From Pontibacter oryzae (lineage in GTDB: Bacteria; Bacteroidota; Bacteroidia; Cytophagales; Hymenobacteraceae), in the NCBI RefSeq assembly GCF_003576375.1, contig NZ_QWGE01000003.1:1-64000 (forward strand): a stretch of DNA of 64,000 nucleotides, read 5' to 3'. How positions within the stretch are numbered: the first letter of the stretch is position 1; each line of letters starts with the position of its first letter. The position numbers were made by a program, and so were the translations under genes. Positions 53,975 to 62,968 of the stretch are shown here, piece by piece. The notes beneath the pieces are model-generated. The model worked only from the letters and a program-made list of their open reading frames with translations. It searched no databases and was not told the origin of the DNA.

Positions 53975-54841
53975 TTAGTTGAGCTTTGCCAGGTACTCGT
54001 CTACGGAAGACGCAAGCGCAGGGTCATTGCTCATCCCTTTCACTTTAGTAAACAACGCTTTGGCCTCTTGCTTCTGTCCCGTCTCAGCCAACGACACCGC
54101 CAGGTAGAAGGTTCCTTCCACGTGGTCCGGGTTAACGGCCACCAGTTTTTGGAAACGCTCTACAGCTTTGTCGTACTGGTTAGACTGTATAGACAGAATA
54201 CCGAGGTTAAACAGTGCTTTTTGGTTGTTAGGGTCTGAGGCAATTACCTCCCGCAACAATGTAATGCCCTGCATCGGATTTGATGTCGCGATGTAAGTCA
54301 TTGCAATGTTTGTCTTGGCATCCAGGTCTGTCGGGTTATTCTTCAGAACCTGCTCATACATGCCACGGGCCTTGGCTCCTAACTCACTGGCACGCTCCTG
54401 CGTGGCAGCAAAAGTGAAGGCTTCGTAATAGGCATCGCCCGCTTTCTTATAGCTTCTCTCGCCGCCACGGGCTTTAGCGGCTATTTCATAATAGTATCCA
54501 GCGCTATCATACTTGGTAGCGTTGGCATAAGCTTCGGCCAGTTCGGCAGCCACACGGTTACGCGCCTGCTCGTCCGACGTTTTATTATACTTGGCCCGGG
54601 CCGTTGCCAGCTCCATCAATTGCTCAGGCGTAGCGCTCATATGCGCATCTGCTGTTGCCCCTGACTCAGCACCATGGTTATGGCCATCATCTTCTGAGTG
54701 GCCTTCCGGTACGGCAGTCGCATTTTCGGAATTGGCAAGATCGCTTTTGTCTTCGTCGTTAACAACAACTTTAGGTAAAAAGAATATAACGCCCACCAAC
54801 ACGATGGCTACAACAACGATCAATATTTGTGTCCGTTTCAT
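53975..54841 (-). CDS. TPR-repeat membrane-anchored protein
   Basis: A 288-residue protein with an N-terminal membrane anchor (about residues 5-24, ILIVVVAIVLVGVIFFLPKV), a low-complexity acidic/His linker (HSEDDGHNHGAESG), and four to five tetratricopeptide repeats from about residue 75 (e.g. KALFNLGILSIQSNQYDKAVERFQ and EGTFYLAVSLAETGQKQEAKALF). It is a periplasm-facing scaffold. Function unknown. It is 60 bases after HU on the same strand. Confidence 0.87.
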   Translation of the reverse strand: MKRTQILIVVVAIVLVGVIFFLPKVVVNDEDKSDLANSENATAVPEGHSEDDGHNHGAESGATADAHMSATPEQLMELATARAKYNKTSDEQARNRVAAELAEAYANATKYDSAGYYYEIAAKARGGERSYKKAGDAYYEAFTFAATQERASELGAKARGMYEQVLKNNPTDLDAKTNIAMTYIATSNPMQGITLLREVIASDPNNQKALFNLGILSIQSNQYDKAVERFQKLVAVNPDHVEGTFYLAVSLAETGQKQEAKALFTKVKGMSNDPALASSVDEYLAKLN

Positions 54842-54902
54842 TCTTTTTACCTAAGCGGCTGTTTCAAGTTAAAACAATTCTGATCAGCAAAGATACAAAA
54901 AA

Positions 54903-55208
54903 TTAAGAATGCGCTACTTCCTGAATCTTTTTGCTGTTTTTAATCTTCTGGATGAAGGTTTTAGACGGCTTAAAGCTAGGGATAAAGTGCTCGTCGATGA
55001 TGATAGATGTGTTTTTAGAAATGTTACGAGCAACTTTCTTCGCACGCTTCTTATTCACAAAGCTACCAAAACCTCTCACGTAGATGTTATTGCCATCAGC
55101 CATTGAGTCCTTCACCACTTTGAAGAAAGCCTCGATTGTAGACTGTACATCTGCCTTATCGATCCCTGTCTTATCAGCAATTTCTGATATCACTTCTGCT
55201 TTAGTCAC
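54903..55208 (-). CDS. HU-family DNA-binding protein
   Basis: A 101-residue histone-like protein: MTKAEVISEIADKTGIDKAD, the dimer core VVKDSMADGNNIYVRGFGSF, the DNA-binding arm about KKRAKKVARNISKNTSIIID, and the PSFKPSKTF end. A short C-terminal extension (KNSKKIQEVAHS) is lineage-typical. It bends DNA as a dimer. Minus-strand promoter TACCTTTG (55299-55306) with TTTT 19 bases upstream (55326-55329) fits well. Confidence 0.95.
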   Translation of the reverse strand: MTKAEVISEIADKTGIDKADVQSTIEAFFKVVKDSMADGNNIYVRGFGSFVNKKRAKKVARNISKNTSIIIDEHFIPSFKPSKTFIQKIKNSKKIQEVAHS

Positions 55209-55298
55209 TTTCTTAGAGTTTTATAAAATTAATAATACGTTAACTTTCTACTGTTTGAGAATCAGGGCGTTTGCTCTCGTTTCCTAATTTTCGGGGCA

Positions 55299-55329
55299 CA
55301 AAGGTAGTTCTACTTTTCGAATAGTAAAA
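55299..55329 (-). promoter_or_regulatory. HU promoter (TTTT-N19-TACCTTTG)
   Basis: Minus strand TACCTTTG (55299-55306) with TTTT at 55326-55329, one mismatch from TTTG, exactly 19 bases apart. Predicted leader is about 85 bases. Confidence 0.65.
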
Positions 55330-55496
55330 GCTTTAGCGCTAAATTATTAGGTCTATAATCAGCGCCTTTTTTCGTGCCTGCTACCCGCTTTGTGCAACCT
55401 CCGTGCCATGCCTGCCACCCCTTAACGCAGCAAGCACTTATATATTTCAATGTTTATCCATTTAACCCAGGCATCGCCCCGCTCCAAACAAAGCCT

Positions 55497-55504
55497 TACC
55501 TTTG
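55497..55504 (+). promoter_or_regulatory. -7 element for mutY
   Basis: TACCTTTG matches TAnnTTTG, with the expected start near 55511, 26 bases before the chosen mutY ATG. This supports ATG 55537 over the upstream ATG at 55450. No upstream TTTG at 19 bases. Confidence 0.5.
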
Positions 55505-55536
55505 CCTGTTCCCCCGAACGTTACTTATTTTCACAC

Positions 55537-56625
55537 ATGACGGAAACTGCACACCCTTACTTTGCCCAGGCGCTCATCCGCTGGTATGAGCACCACAAAC
55601 GCTCCTTACCCTGGCGCGACACTACAGATCCATACTTTATTTGGCTTTCTGAGGTGATTTTGCAGCAAACCCGGGTGGCGCAAGGGCTGCCATACTATCA
55701 ACGTTTTGCGGAAACCTACCCTACTGTGCAGCATCTTGCAGCAGCCCCTCAGGACGAGGTGCTGCGCTTATGGCAAGGCCTTGGCTACTACTCCCGGGCG
55801 CGCAACATGCACCATACCGCCCAACAGGTAGTCACAGAATTTAACGGCAATTTCCCGAATACTTTCGAAGGCTTGATCAAGCTGAAAGGAGTAGGCAGCT
55901 ACACAGCCGCTGCCATTGCTGCCTTTGCTTATAAGGAAAAAGTGGCGGTGCTGGATGGCAATGTTTTCAGGGTACTGGCACGAGTTTTTGGCATCTCCGA
56001 CGATATTGCCGCCTCTTCCTCGCGCAAGGTTTTCCAGGAACTGGCCGATGAACTGGTGCCAGCCGATGCGCCTGATACCTATAACCAGGCGATTATGGAG
56101 TTCGGGGCGATACAGTGCACGCCACTAATGCCCGACTGCATGTTTTGCCCTTTACAGCAGCGTTGCTTCGCTTTTAACCACGGCATGGTGCAGGAGCTTC
56201 CTGTAAAATCCAAAGCAAAGGCGGCGCGGCCACGGCATTTCCATTATGTAGTATTTGAGTTGAATGGAGCCTATTACATGCGCAAGCGCCTGGAAGGAGA
56301 CATCTGGCAAGGCCTTTATGACTTCTACCTTCATGAAAACAACAACAAGGAGTTGGCCATGGAGCAGCTGCTACAGGAGTTGCAGGAGGCAGGTGTGCCC
56401 ACCTCTGAGGCACAGCTTTTACCTCCCTCCAAAGATTATAAGCACATACTTAGCCACCAGAAAATAAACGCCCGGTTTTACGTTATAAAATTAAAGCAGG
56501 CACTGGCACAGGAAGTGCTTCAGGAAACAAGATTAGCCCTTTTTAACGTTAAAGAGATAGAGGACTTACCTAAGCCGGTTCTTATTAGCAACTATTTGAA
56601 AAATGCTAAGATTTTAGTATATTGA
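55537..56625 (+). CDS. mutY: A/G-specific adenine glycosylase
   Basis: A 362-residue glycosylase that removes adenine opposite 8-oxoguanine. The helix-hairpin-helix LKGVGSYTAAAIAAFAY (about residues 110-126) precedes the catalytic Asp in VAVLDGNVFRVLARVFG. The 4Fe-4S loop C-x6-C-x2-C-x5-C is CTPLMPDCMFCPLQQRC (about 193-209). A C-terminal NUDIX-like domain recognises 8-oxoG (about 230-355). Start ATG 55537 (MTETAHPYF), downstream of the -7 box. First gene of the conserved mutY-ssb-gldE-gldD order. Confidence 0.95.
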   Translation: MTETAHPYFAQALIRWYEHHKRSLPWRDTTDPYFIWLSEVILQQTRVAQGLPYYQRFAETYPTVQHLAAAPQDEVLRLWQGLGYYSRARNMHHTAQQVVTEFNGNFPNTFEGLIKLKGVGSYTAAAIAAFAYKEKVAVLDGNVFRVLARVFGISDDIAASSSRKVFQELADELVPADAPDTYNQAIMEFGAIQCTPLMPDCMFCPLQQRCFAFNHGMVQELPVKSKAKAARPRHFHYVVFELNGAYYMRKRLEGDIWQGLYDFYLHENNNKELAMEQLLQELQEAGVPTSEAQLLPPSKDYKHILSHQKINARFYVIKLKQALAQEVLQETRLALFNVKEIEDLPKPVLISNYLKNAKILVY

Positions 56626-56713
56626 TAACTGAACCATTGGCCTTCAAAAAGCATTTTACAGGTCGGTTTAAAGTATAATTTCGCAGGTGATATAAATGCT
56701 GCCTGCAAACCCT

Positions 56714-56721
56714 TAAATTTG
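56714..56721 (+). promoter_or_regulatory. -7 element for ssb
   Basis: TAAATTTG matches TAnnTTTG, 26 bases before the ssb ATG. The upstream box is not convincing. Confidence 0.45.
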
Positions 56722-56746
56722 TAACCTTAAAACGAAAACCTACTAA

Positions 56747-57226
56747 ATGGCAAGTGTTAACAAAGTAATCCTGATTGGCAACCTGGGCAAAGACCCTGAA
56801 GTACGTCACCTGGAAGGCGGCGTGGCTGTAGCCCGTTTCCCTATTGCTACCTCAGAGACTTTTAAAGATAAGCAAGGCCAGCGCCAGGAGCGCACCGAAT
56901 GGCATAACATTGTGCTTTGGAGAGGCCTGGCCGAAGTAGCCGAGAAGTACCTCAAAAAAGGCAATCCGGTTTACATCGAAGGAAGGCTCCGCACCAATAA
57001 CTATCAGGATAAAGATGGCATACAGCGCTACAGCACTGAAATTGTAGCTGACCAGATGACCATGCTTGGTAGCCGCAGTGACAATGGCAATGGCGGTGGC
57101 GGAAACTACCAGGAATCCTCAGGAAGCAACAGCGGTGCCAATTATAGCACAAGCGCACCGGCTGGCGGCAATAGCGGCGGAGCATCTTCGTTTCAGAACG
57201 ACGAGCCGGACGATCTGCCGTTCTAA
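56747..57226 (+). CDS. ssb: Single-stranded DNA-binding protein
   Basis: A 159-residue SSB with an N-terminal OB fold ([57 protein letters not shown]), a Gly/Ser/Asn-rich linker (about 108-150), and the acidic tail DDLPF that binds partner proteins. Tetrameric in cells. It is 121 bases after mutY with a possible own promoter. Confidence 0.96.
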   Translation: MASVNKVILIGNLGKDPEVRHLEGGVAVARFPIATSETFKDKQGQRQERTEWHNIVLWRGLAEVAEKYLKKGNPVYIEGRLRTNNYQDKDGIQRYSTEIVADQMTMLGSRSDNGNGGGGNYQESSGSNSGANYSTSAPAGGNSGGASSFQNDEPDDLPF

Positions 57227-57252
57227 CCCATGTTCCACTAAACTGAACAATC

Positions 57253-58623
57253 TTGGAAAGTACAGATCCCGGAGACCCCCTGAGTTATACTTTACTTCAA
57301 CTTCTACAAAGTTCTTTAACCCAGCTCAGGGTCGAATATCTGGTCGCTGTTTTTGGCGGCATTGTATTATTGCTGCTCTCGGCCCTTACATCGGGTGCCG
57401 AGGCAGCCTTTTTCTCCCTCACGGAGCAGGAACTTGACCAGTGCAAAACAAGCAAGCTTCCTGCTGAGCAGCGCGTATACCGTCTGCTGCAAAACCCTCG
57501 CAAGTTACTCACCACCATACTTATCTTTAACAACGGCATCAATGTAGCCATCATCACCCTCTTTGCCTATGTGGCCTGGCAGGTGTTTGGCAGCATGGTA
57601 TTGCCAGCCAGCGTTATGGTGCTGTGCATGCTTTTCGCGACGTTCTTTATCGTGTTCTGCGGCGAGGTGCTACCTAAAGTATACGTCCAGAAAAGGCGCT
57701 TGCGCCTGGTGGGGCATATGGCAGGCATGTTCGATAAGCTACAGGTAATGATACAGCCACTTTCCTGGCTGCTGATTTCCATTAATGAGTATATCGAAAA
57801 AAAATATATCGCTAGAGGCTATACGCACACCATGGAGGACCTGCATCATAGCCTGGATGTGGCCCTGATCAATGCGGATACCTCACCCGAAGAGCGCAGA
57901 ATTTTGCGTGGCGTGGTAAACTTTGGCGCCATCAGCGTGAAGCAGATTATGCGCCCGCGCATGGACATTATTGCCTTTAATAACGCCATGACGCTACAGG
58001 AACTAATGCCTGAAATTGTAAAATGGGGTTACTCGCGTGTGCCGGTTTATACCCATAGCACCGATCATATCGAAGGTATACTTTATGTGAAAGACCTGCT
58101 CCCGCACCTCGGAAAAGGCAACGACTTTAACTGGCAGCACTTGGTGCGCCCGCCGTTCTTTGTACCTGAAAACAAGCGAATTGCAGATCTTTTTCAGGAT
58201 TTCAAGGAGAAGCATGTGCACATGGCCATCGTGATAAATGAATATGGCGGCACCGTGGGTTTGCTTACCCTCGAGGATATTGTGGAAGAGATCGTAGGCG
58301 AGATTAACGACGAGTTTGACGAAGATGATGACATCGTTTACTCTCAACTCGATGAAAATACCTTTATCTTTGATGGCAAGACCTCGCTGCATGACTTCTG
58401 CAAAATAACAGAGGTGCCCTTTGATGCCTTTGAAGAGGTTAAAGGAGAGAACGAAACAGTAGCAGGCCTGATGCTGGCGCTATTTTCGCGCATTCCGAGG
58501 GTTGGCGAAGATGCCGCGTACGGCCGTTTCCATTTTACGGTGGAGTCGGCGGATACCAAGCGTGTTAAACGAGTTAAAATCAATGTCGCAAGCAAAAAAG
58601 AGCAATACCATAAAGTCAGTTAA
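57253..58623 (+). CDS. gldE: Gliding motility-associated protein GldE (CNNM/CBS)
   Basis: A 456-residue membrane protein: an N-terminal CNNM/DUF21 domain with about four hydrophobic segments (residues about 28-48, 95-118, 125-145 and a further one), two CBS domains (about 215-345, with [20 protein letters not shown] and [22 protein letters not shown]), and a CorC/HlyC-type C-terminal domain. GldE in Flavobacterium acts with GldD in gliding. It starts with TTG at 57253 because no ATG occurs before the first membrane helix. The gldD gene overlaps its end by 41 bases. Confidence 0.88.
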   Translation: MESTDPGDPLSYTLLQLLQSSLTQLRVEYLVAVFGGIVLLLLSALTSGAEAAFFSLTEQELDQCKTSKLPAEQRVYRLLQNPRKLLTTILIFNNGINVAIITLFAYVAWQVFGSMVLPASVMVLCMLFATFFIVFCGEVLPKVYVQKRRLRLVGHMAGMFDKLQVMIQPLSWLLISINEYIEKKYIARGYTHTMEDLHHSLDVALINADTSPEERRILRGVVNFGAISVKQIMRPRMDIIAFNNAMTLQELMPEIVKWGYSRVPVYTHSTDHIEGILYVKDLLPHLGKGNDFNWQHLVRPPFFVPENKRIADLFQDFKEKHVHMAIVINEYGGTVGLLTLEDIVEEIVGEINDEFDEDDDIVYSQLDENTFIFDGKTSLHDFCKITEVPFDAFEEVKGENETVAGLMLALFSRIPRVGEDAAYGRFHFTVESADTKRVKRVKINVASKKEQYHKVS

Positions 58624-59197
58624 GCTAAAGGTGTTTTTGTGGTTCGGTTTGGCTGCCGGGGTTATCTCCTGTGGGGCCGAATACACGCCAAAACCGAAAG
58701 GCTTCAACCGCATCGACCTGCCGCAGCAAACCTACCAGCCGCTGCAGGAGGCGCACCCCTATACGTTTGAGTACTCGACCCACGCCAAAATACGACCTGA
58801 TTCTTCCGGCATTGCGCAACCGCACTGGATCAACATTATTTACCCAAGCCTTGGTGCCAATGTGCAGCTAACATATAAAGACATCCAAGGCAGCAACGAT
58901 CAAGTGCTGAATAACCTGGTGGAGGATGCCCGCAAGCTTACTGCAAAGCACCAAATTAAGGCCTACGCTATCGAGGAATCTCAGATTAAGGTACCTACCG
59001 GCGATATAGCAGCGGTTTTTGAGCTGGAAGGCGAGGTGCCGAGCCAGTTTCAGTTCTACGTCACTGACTCCAGCAAGCACTTCCTGCGCGGTGCTTTATA
59101 CTTCAGAACTGCCACACAAAACGATTCGCTGGCCCCGGTGATTGAGTTTGTGAAAAAAGACATTGTGCACTTGCTCAATACACTGAAGTGGAAGTAG
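58583..59197 (+). CDS. gldD: Gliding motility lipoprotein GldD
   Basis: A 204-residue lipoprotein. The signal ([20 protein letters not shown]) ends with a lipobox-like VISC-GAEY. The mature part carries family landmarks [32 protein letters not shown] and [17 protein letters not shown]. GldD is needed for gliding and T9SS secretion. Start ATG 58583 lies inside gldE (41-base overlap), implying translational coupling. The longer upstream frame has no signal peptide. Confidence 0.88.
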   Translation: MSQAKKSNTIKSVKLKVFLWFGLAAGVISCGAEYTPKPKGFNRIDLPQQTYQPLQEAHPYTFEYSTHAKIRPDSSGIAQPHWINIIYPSLGANVQLTYKDIQGSNDQVLNNLVEDARKLTAKHQIKAYAIEESQIKVPTGDIAAVFELEGEVPSQFQFYVTDSSKHFLRGALYFRTATQNDSLAPVIEFVKKDIVHLLNTLKWK

Positions 59198-59276
59198 GTT
59201 GATTGCTGATTGTTAAATTTTTCTTGATAAAAGACTGAGCAGTAATTCAAGTCCTGTCCATCCATTCATCCCCACG

Positions 59277-59411
59277 CTGGTGCGAGCTTGTAGCTCGTAT
59301 CTTAATATTTTTTTAGCATCGCCTAGCTTGTAAAGTAAACCTCAAAGGTTTTTATATTGATCTTGATAGGAAATTCAAACAAATAGGAACGAGCTACAAG
59401 CTCGCACCAGC
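59277..59411. mobile_element. MITE-like element with 21-bp inverted ends
   Basis: CTGGTGCGAGCTTGTAGCTC(G) at 59277-59297 is matched by its exact reverse complement at 59391-59411. Between them lie about 93 AT-rich bases. Near-identical flanks CCTGTCCATCCATTC (59253-59267) and CCTGCCCATCCATTC (59451-59465) occur outside. There is no transposase inside. I recall such pairs as interspersed repeats in Cytophagales. Classification as a MITE or REP-type element is inference. Confidence 0.6.
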
Positions 59412-59505
59412 AGGGCTCATACTTTAGCAAGATCTAAGTAGAAATAAAAATCCTGCCCATCCATTCTCACTGTAAATCCTGATCCAGTTAGTAAGTATAA
59501 AGTAT

Positions 59506-59541
59506 AAAGCCCCGGCAGCATTTACTCCTGTCGGGGCTTTT
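59506..59541 (+). terminator. Terminator between the repeat and recG
   Basis: AAAGCCCCG (59506-59514) pairs with CGGGGCTTT (59532-59540); further inner pairs CAG/CTG. Two AAGTATAAAG words precede it. It probably ends gldD transcripts. Confidence 0.85.
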
Positions 59542-59596
59542 GCGTATTTTTGTAATCTATACTTGCCAATCTTTCACCCTAAGCAAGCCAGAGCAC

Positions 59597-61696
59597 GTGA
59601 GCAATTTCTTCAATACCAAAATAGAATTTCTGAAAGGCGTAGGGCCGATGCGGGCAGAGCTGTTGCAGAAAGAGCTCAACATCCATACCTACGGCGACCT
59701 GATCCAGCATTACCCCTTCCGCTACCTCGACCGCACGCAGTTCTACAAAGTTTCTGAGCTAGACGAGAGCATGCCATACGTGCAGGTGCGTGGCCGCATT
59801 CGGGGTAAGGAGCTGATCGGGGAAGGGCGCAAGCAGCGCCTGGCCGCTACGCTGGTAGATGAAAACGGCGACCAACTGGAGCTGGTATGGTTTAAGGGTG
59901 TGAAATGGATGCAGAAAACGCTGAAGAACCATACCGATTACATAGTTTTTGGCAAGCCGACCTCGTTTAACGGGCGCTTCAACATGGCGCACCCCGAGTT
60001 GGAGGAACTGGCCGAGGAAAAGCAAACCACTTCGTTTCTGCAGCCGGTTTACCATACCACCGAAAAACTCAAGGCCCACCGCATCGACAGCAAGGTTATC
60101 AGCAAAATGATGGAACACCTCCTGAAGGTAGCCTTGCCGCAGGTGCAGGAATCGCTGTCGCCGGAGCTGATAGACCATTACCGCCTGATAGACAAGCGCA
60201 GCGCTTACGCCAACATACATTTTCCTGAAACCTCAGATAAGTATAACAAAGCTAAATTCAGGCTAAAGTTCGAGGAGCTTTTTTACATACAGCTGCGCCT
60301 GTTCCGCCAGAAGGTAGTGCGCAAAGCCGACCTAAAAGGGCAGATCTTTAACCAGGTGCCTACGCTCACGGAGTTCTACAAAAACCACCTGACCTTCGAC
60401 CTGACCAATGCCCAGAAACGGGTAGTAAAGGAGATCTACGCCGACCTGAATGCCGGTAAGCAAATGAACCGCCTGCTGCAGGGCGATGTGGGCTCGGGCA
60501 AAACCATCGTAGCCTTTATCACCATGCTGATTGCCGCAGACAACGGGGCGCAATCGGTGCTGATGGCGCCAACCGAGATCCTGGCCGACCAGCACTATGT
60601 GGGCCTAAAGAAATTTGCCGACAGCTTAGGTATAAACCTGGGCAAGCTCACCGGCTCCACCAAAGCCAAAGACCGCAGATTGCTGCACGAGCAACTCCGC
60701 TCCGGCGACATGAAAATGATTGTGGGCACGCATGCCTTGCTCGAAGACGTGGTGCAGTTCCAGAACCTGGGCCTGTGCATCGTGGATGAGCAGCACCGTT
60801 TTGGCGTGGAGCAGCGCTCGAAGCTCTGGCGCAAAAACCCGCGTATTATTCCGCATGTGCTCGTGATGACGGCCACGCCTATTCCGCGCACGCTGGCCAT
60901 GACACTGTACGGCGACCTGGATGTATCGGTGATTGATGAGCTGCCTGCCGGCCGTAAAGAGATTGTAACCGTGCACCGCTTCGACTCGCACCGCCTGCGC
61001 GTGTTCCAGTTTATCCGCGACCAGATACAACTTGGCCGCCAGGTATACATTGTATATCCGCTGATAGAGGAATCGGAGCAGATGGAGAACTACAAAGACC
61101 TGATGGATGGCTACGAGAGCGTGAAGCGCGCTTTCCCGGAGTATAAGGTAAGTATGGTGCACGGCAAAATGAAGCCGCAGGACAAGGACTACGAGATGCA
61201 GCAGTTCGTGAAGCACGAAACGCACATTATGGTGGCCACCACCGTGATTGAAGTAGGTGTGAACGTGCCGAATGCCTCGGTGATGGTGATTGAGAGTGCC
61301 GAGCGCTTCGGGCTGTCGCAGCTGCACCAGTTGCGTGGCCGCGTGGGCCGTGGGGCCGAGCAAAGCTACTGCATCCTGATGACGGGCTACAAGCTAAGCA
61401 AAGACAGCAAAACACGCCTCGAAACCATGGTGCGTACCAACAACGGCTTCGAGATTGCCGACATCGACCTGAAACTGCGCGGCCCCGGCGACCTGATGGG
61501 CACCCAGCAAAGCGGCGTACTTGACCTGCTCATCGCCGACCTCTCCAAAGACGCACCCATACTTCAGGAAGCACGCGCCGCCGCCCAGAAAGTCCTGAAC
61601 GAAGACCCGCAACTGGAGCAGCCGCAGCACCAGAACATCCGCCGCCACATCCAGTCGCTCAGCGCTAATTCTGTAAACTGGAGCAGGATCAGTTAA
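59597..61696 (+). CDS. recG: ATP-dependent DNA helicase RecG
   Basis: A 699-residue helicase for fork reversal and junction branch migration. An N-terminal wedge/OB domain (FLKGVGPMRAELLQKELNIH; VQVRGRIRGKEL) is followed by the helicase core: GDVGSGKT (near residue 298), the DExH box variant DEQHRFGVEQR, TATPIPRTLAMT, then the C-terminal domain with IEVGVNVPNASVMVIE, QLHQLRGRVGRG. The start is GTG 59597 (MSNFFNTKIEFLKG), because the in-frame TTG at 59540 lies in the terminator stem. Length is normal. Confidence 0.95.
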   Translation: MSNFFNTKIEFLKGVGPMRAELLQKELNIHTYGDLIQHYPFRYLDRTQFYKVSELDESMPYVQVRGRIRGKELIGEGRKQRLAATLVDENGDQLELVWFKGVKWMQKTLKNHTDYIVFGKPTSFNGRFNMAHPELEELAEEKQTTSFLQPVYHTTEKLKAHRIDSKVISKMMEHLLKVALPQVQESLSPELIDHYRLIDKRSAYANIHFPETSDKYNKAKFRLKFEELFYIQLRLFRQKVVRKADLKGQIFNQVPTLTEFYKNHLTFDLTNAQKRVVKEIYADLNAGKQMNRLLQGDVGSGKTIVAFITMLIAADNGAQSVLMAPTEILADQHYVGLKKFADSLGINLGKLTGSTKAKDRRLLHEQLRSGDMKMIVGTHALLEDVVQFQNLGLCIVDEQHRFGVEQRSKLWRKNPRIIPHVLVMTATPIPRTLAMTLYGDLDVSVIDELPAGRKEIVTVHRFDSHRLRVFQFIRDQIQLGRQVYIVYPLIEESEQMENYKDLMDGYESVKRAFPEYKVSMVHGKMKPQDKDYEMQQFVKHETHIMVATTVIEVGVNVPNASVMVIESAERFGLSQLHQLRGRVGRGAEQSYCILMTGYKLSKDSKTRLETMVRTNNGFEIADIDLKLRGPGDLMGTQQSGVLDLLIADLSKDAPILQEARAAAQKVLNEDPQLEQPQHQNIRRHIQSLSANSVNWSRIS

Positions 61697-62021
61697 GTTG
61701 AGTTAAAGAGTTAGAGTGTTAAAAGGTTAGAAGGTCATGAGGCCAGTACAGGAGCAACTCTCCCTTCTTTTTTGGCATCCTGAAAGGATCTTGGTAGCTC
61801 GTAGCATCAGCTTTGCTCTCCTTCTCGTCAGGTTCTTTATATGATGAACATCGCTCTATTATTACCTTTGCATACTACGCCTGTAACGGCATATAGAATG
61901 CGCAAACGCAAGTGAGCTTCGATACCACTGAACAAGTATAAGTATAAGTCCCCCCATCATCTCCGAAAGTCTAGTATCTAAAATCTAATGGCTAGCATCT
62001 AATCCAGCGTCTAATAAAGCT
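61697..62021. other. Intergenic region between recG and the riboswitch
   Basis: About 325 bases with no coding look. A degenerate tandem array with units like TCTAGTATCTAA, TAGCATCTAAT and GCGTCTAAT lies at 61970-62014. A second TACCTTTG box (61863-61870) occurs, followed by no gene of its own. AAGTATAAGTATAAG words sit near 61936. Confidence 0.5.
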
Positions 62022-62029
62022 TACCTTTG
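62022..62029 (+). promoter_or_regulatory. -7 element for the riboswitch transcript
   Basis: TACCTTTG matches TAnnTTTG; a start near 62036 would put the riboswitch at the very 5' end of the transcript. The upstream box is not convincing. Confidence 0.55.
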
Positions 62030-62039
62030 CTGCGTCTGC

Positions 62040-62204
62040 GGTGCTTTGGTTAAGTATAACCGGGGTTTAAAAAGGAACCGTGTGTAAATCACGGGCTGAC
62101 GCGCAACTGTAAGTAACGTTTATACTTGCTGCTATTACAAGTCCATTGTCCGGAAGAAGGATGAGAAGGGCCGCAGCGAGGTTACAAGCCAGGAGACTTG
62201 CCAC
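62040..62204 (+). promoter_or_regulatory. Cobalamin (B12) riboswitch
   Basis: The conserved core is recognisable: AAAAAGGAACCGTG with pairing partner CACGG (P3), then GGGCTGACGCGCAACTGTAAG, a variable P7-like arm, and the B12 box AAGCCAGGAGACTTGCC (62186-62202). It is followed by GCTTTCGCGGATAAGG, which could be the P13/kissing-loop region, and CCACAG (62201-62206)/CTGTGG (62238-62243) pairing. Binding of adenosylcobalamin normally lowers expression of the gene downstream. Here the next gene is an acyl-CoA thioesterase about 200 bases later. Confidence 0.92.
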
Positions 62205-62400
62205 AGACACATACACGCATGCTTTCGCGGATAAGGCCTGTGGACAAAGTATAATCGTGCGGCATACGCGTGCCGTTCTCCCTGCTTTTCCCCGCTCCTT
62301 CTGCTGCGCCAGCCTGCGTTTTATACTTGTGCTTGCCGCAAAGCCAAAGCTGCCTTTGCGCCTGCGCCACAACAACAGCCATATTTAAACCTTATACTTT
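62205..62400. other. Leader between riboswitch and thioesterase
   Basis: About 195 bases, pyrimidine-rich. An in-frame open stretch to 62388 (RHTRAVLPAFPRSFCCASL and on to RLRHNNSHI) exists but lacks coding character. It may be the 5' remnant of a lost gene, or simply the expression platform. Confidence 0.45.
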
Positions 62401-62790
62401 ATGAACTTAGAAGAACGCATTGCGCAGTCCGAAACCCGCATTTTTAAAGCCGTGTTCCCGAACACCACCAACCACTACGACACACTTTTCGGTGGCACCG
62501 CCATGCAACTTATGGACGAGGTAGCCTTTATCGCCGCCACCCGCTTCTGCCGCAAGCGCGTCGTTACCGTTTCCTCCGACCGTATCGATTTTACCCAACC
62601 CATACCAGCGGGCACTATTGTGGAGCTTGTGGCCCGGGTGGTGAGTGTTGGCAATACCAGCCTGAAAGTGCAGGTCGAGATTTTTGTGGAGGAAATGTAC
62701 TCTGATGTGCGCATAAAAGCCGTGAGCGGCAGCTTCGCCTTCGTAGCCGTAGACGAGCACAAACACCCCGTGCGCGTGCTCCCCGAATAA
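62401..62790 (+). CDS. Acyl-CoA thioesterase (hotdog fold)
   Basis: A 129-residue hotdog-fold protein of the YciA/ACOT class: TRIFKAVFPNTTNHYDTLFGGTAMQLMDEVAFIAATRF holds the catalytic Asn and Asp (N...D pattern); VSSDRIDFTQPIPAGTIVELVARV and FAFVAVDEHKHP complete the fold. It hydrolyses acyl-CoA to free acid and CoA. The upstream region carries a B12 riboswitch, an odd partner. Substrate unknown. Confidence 0.9.
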   Translation: MNLEERIAQSETRIFKAVFPNTTNHYDTLFGGTAMQLMDEVAFIAATRFCRKRVVTVSSDRIDFTQPIPAGTIVELVARVVSVGNTSLKVQVEIFVEEMYSDVRIKAVSGSFAFVAVDEHKHPVRVLPE

Positions 62791-62968
62791 GCCAAAGTAT
62801 ATCCCCGCGCCGCCAGAAGTTCCACGAGAAACAATAGCCAACTTTTATACTTTGAATAATTCAAATGTTGTATATTCGGAGGGGGTATTTCGTTTATTCA
62901 ATTAATGTAAGTTGGATAAACGTAATAATTACTGATATCCGCTAGTTGGTTGTAATAAAAACTAAGAA

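Noticed and set aside
59277..59411. CRISPR-like repeat unit
   Set aside because: Only two copies in inverted, not direct, orientation and no cas gene; a MITE/REP element fits better.
60626..61363. A 245-residue minus-strand open frame inside recG
   Set aside because: Antisense shadow of the clear recG helicase core.
62146..62388. An 80-residue frame across the riboswitch end and leader
   Set aside because: Its first half is the B12 box of the riboswitch; the remainder is Arg/Leu-rich without a fold. Kept only as possible remnant in the leader note.
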